From Aliivibrio sifiae (GTDB taxonomy: Bacteria > Pseudomonadota > Gammaproteobacteria > Enterobacterales > Vibrionaceae), in the NCBI RefSeq assembly GCF_002954715.1, contig NZ_MSCP01000002.1:434957-498956 (forward strand): 64,000 bases of DNA, written 5' to 3'. The position numbers and the translations under genes were made by a program. This document shows, piece by piece, positions 63,095 to 64,000 of the stretch. Each line of letters begins with the position of its first letter. Position 1 is the first letter of the stretch. The notes beneath the pieces are model-generated. The model made no database searches, had not been told where the DNA came from, and was given only the letters and a program-made list of their open reading frames with translations.

Positions 63095-64000
63095 TTTTCT
63101 TCTCCTCAAAATTTAATGGGAAATGGCAGCTAAATTTATGGTCTTTCACTTTTCGACCTTCAGGAACTTGAACACATTTTCGTTGAGCGTAAGGGCAACG
63201 AGGGCCTAAACGACACCCAATAGGTAAATGTTGTAGTGGCGGAATGGTTCCCGGCAACGATTCTAGTTTGGCTTTATGAGGGATCCCATCTTTACTAAAA
63301 TCAGGCATCGCGCGTAATAATGCATTGGTGTAAGGGTGCTTTGGTGCCTCAAGGATCTCTTTACGACCAGCCGATTCAACCGATTGACCGCAATACATGA
63401 CGGTAATTCTATCAACCCACTGGGTTAAGGTGATTAAATCATGACTAATCAACAGAATTGTTGTGTTGTTAACCTGATTCATACGGCTTAATAAGCGGAA
63501 TATTTGTGATTGTGTCACCGCATCCAATTCATCGGTTGGTTCATCAGCAATCAAAATGCGTGGTTTATTGGCAATCGCCATAGCGATCATTACTTTTTGA
63601 CACTCACCATCAGTAAGTTCATAAGGGTAGCATTTCAGAATGCGTTTATGATCTTTAATCCCCACTTTATGAAGCAATGCAATTGCACCTTTTGTTCGCC
63701 AATTCCAACGTTGCCACCAATTACCAGTAAAATATTTAGAAGGGATCGCTTCTTTTAGTTGGTTACCAACTTGTTCTGATGGATCAAGACAGGTTGATGG
63801 CTCTTGGAAGATCATTGCCATTTCACGACCAATAACACGGCGTCGTTCTTTTGGAGATAAAGCAAGTAGGTCAATATTACCTAAGCGCATCCTGTCTGCG
63901 CTTATCTTCCAGTTATCCTTAGTGATCCCTAAAATCGCTTTTGCAACTAGAGATTTACCTGAGCCGGATTCGCCTACCAAACCACGAATCTCCCCCTCAT
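63078..64000 (-). CDS. sapD: Peptide ABC transporter ATP-binding protein SapD, C-terminal part
   Basis: The gene enters from the right edge; its start is outside the window. The visible 300-odd residues begin in the [16 protein letters not shown] Walker A region and match E. coli SapD through [39 protein letters not shown] and the C-terminal [17 protein letters not shown] oligopeptide-transporter motif. SapD is the second ATPase of the Sap transporter. It overlaps sapF by 17 nt, indicating coupled translation. Confidence 0.94.
   Translation of the reverse strand, partial: EGEIRGLVGESGSGKSLVAKAILGITKDNWKISADRMRLGNIDLLALSPKERRRVIGREMAMIFQEPSTCLDPSEQVGNQLKEAIPSKYFTGNWWQRWNWRTKGAIALLHKVGIKDHKRILKCYPYELTDGECQKVMIAMAIANKPRILIADEPTDELDAVTQSQIFRLLSRMNQVNNTTILLISHDLITLTQWVDRITVMYCGQSVESAGRKEILEAPKHPYTNALLRAMPDFSKDGIPHKAKLESLPGTIPPLQHLPIGCRLGPRCPYAQRKCVQVPEGRKVKDHKFSCHFPLNFEEKKNDCAS

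Overview
The window is low-GC gammaproteobacterial DNA and reads as Vibrionaceae, most likely Aliivibrio (the A. fischeri group). This rests on protein similarity recalled from memory: a torECA set, Vibrio-type DUF2986/DUF2058/DUF3389 proteins, a GlyGly-CTERM trypsin-like protease and several chemoreceptors. The order nrdD-nrdG-aminotransferase recalls chromosome 2 of Vibrio cholerae. No phage, insertion sequence, CRISPR array or rRNA operon is visible; this is ordinary chromosome with both ends cut inside genes (glpA on the left, sapD on the right).

Layout. 1-4.6 kb: glpA start, then divergently a 1387-residue formate-dehydrogenase-like protein fusing a GltD-type flavin module to a molybdopterin subunit. 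4.6-12.2 kb: pepT, small regulators, a diguanylate cyclase, then a divergent pair made of a stand-alone malate-synthase-G-like fragment and a PrpR/RamB-type regulator. 12.3-21.5 kb: kefC-kefF, an SMR transporter, an S4 protein, YcbX, a two-component system facing a DUF5666 lipoprotein, and YedI. 21.6-30 kb: alkyl sulfatase with divergent LysR, acyltransferase, secreted trypsin-like protease, fatty-acid desaturase, PAS-GGDEF protein. 30.2-32.4 kb: a tRNA-Ser/tRNA-Asp operon, an exported retropepsin-like protein, and a TerC/Alx membrane protein under a yybP-ykoY (Mn2+) riboswitch. 32.5-44.1 kb: Sel1-repeat protein, nuclease, nrdDG behind FNR and NrdR sites, aminotransferase, a second retropepsin-like lipoprotein, MltF-like enzyme, a dCache chemoreceptor, two envelope proteins. 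44.3-49.1 kb: cobQ-modABC-yjjG. 49.2-54.6 kb: small conserved proteins, then torECA behind an FNR box and a long structured leader. 54.7-64 kb: chemoreceptor, GH36 alpha-galactosidase, second chemoreceptor, a 52-codon ORF, a ToxR/CadC-like regulator, sapF and sapD.

The coherent theme is anaerobic and molybdenum metabolism: two molybdenum enzymes (the formate-dehydrogenase-like protein and TorA), the molybdate importer ModABC, anaerobic ribonucleotide reductase, anaerobic glycerol-3-phosphate dehydrogenase, and two perfect TTGAT-N4-ATCAA FNR boxes. A second theme is sensing: three chemoreceptors, two GGDEF proteins, one two-component system and a membrane-bound winged-helix regulator.

I did not find a clearly new defence or mobile system. 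The best candidates for something under-described are the catalytically incomplete malate-synthase-G-like protein paired with its divergent regulator, the exported retropepsin-like proteases, the nested hairpins in the tor leader, the 74-bp inverted repeat before the alpha-galactosidase, and the sap-linked ToxR-like regulator with a convergent 52-residue ORF.
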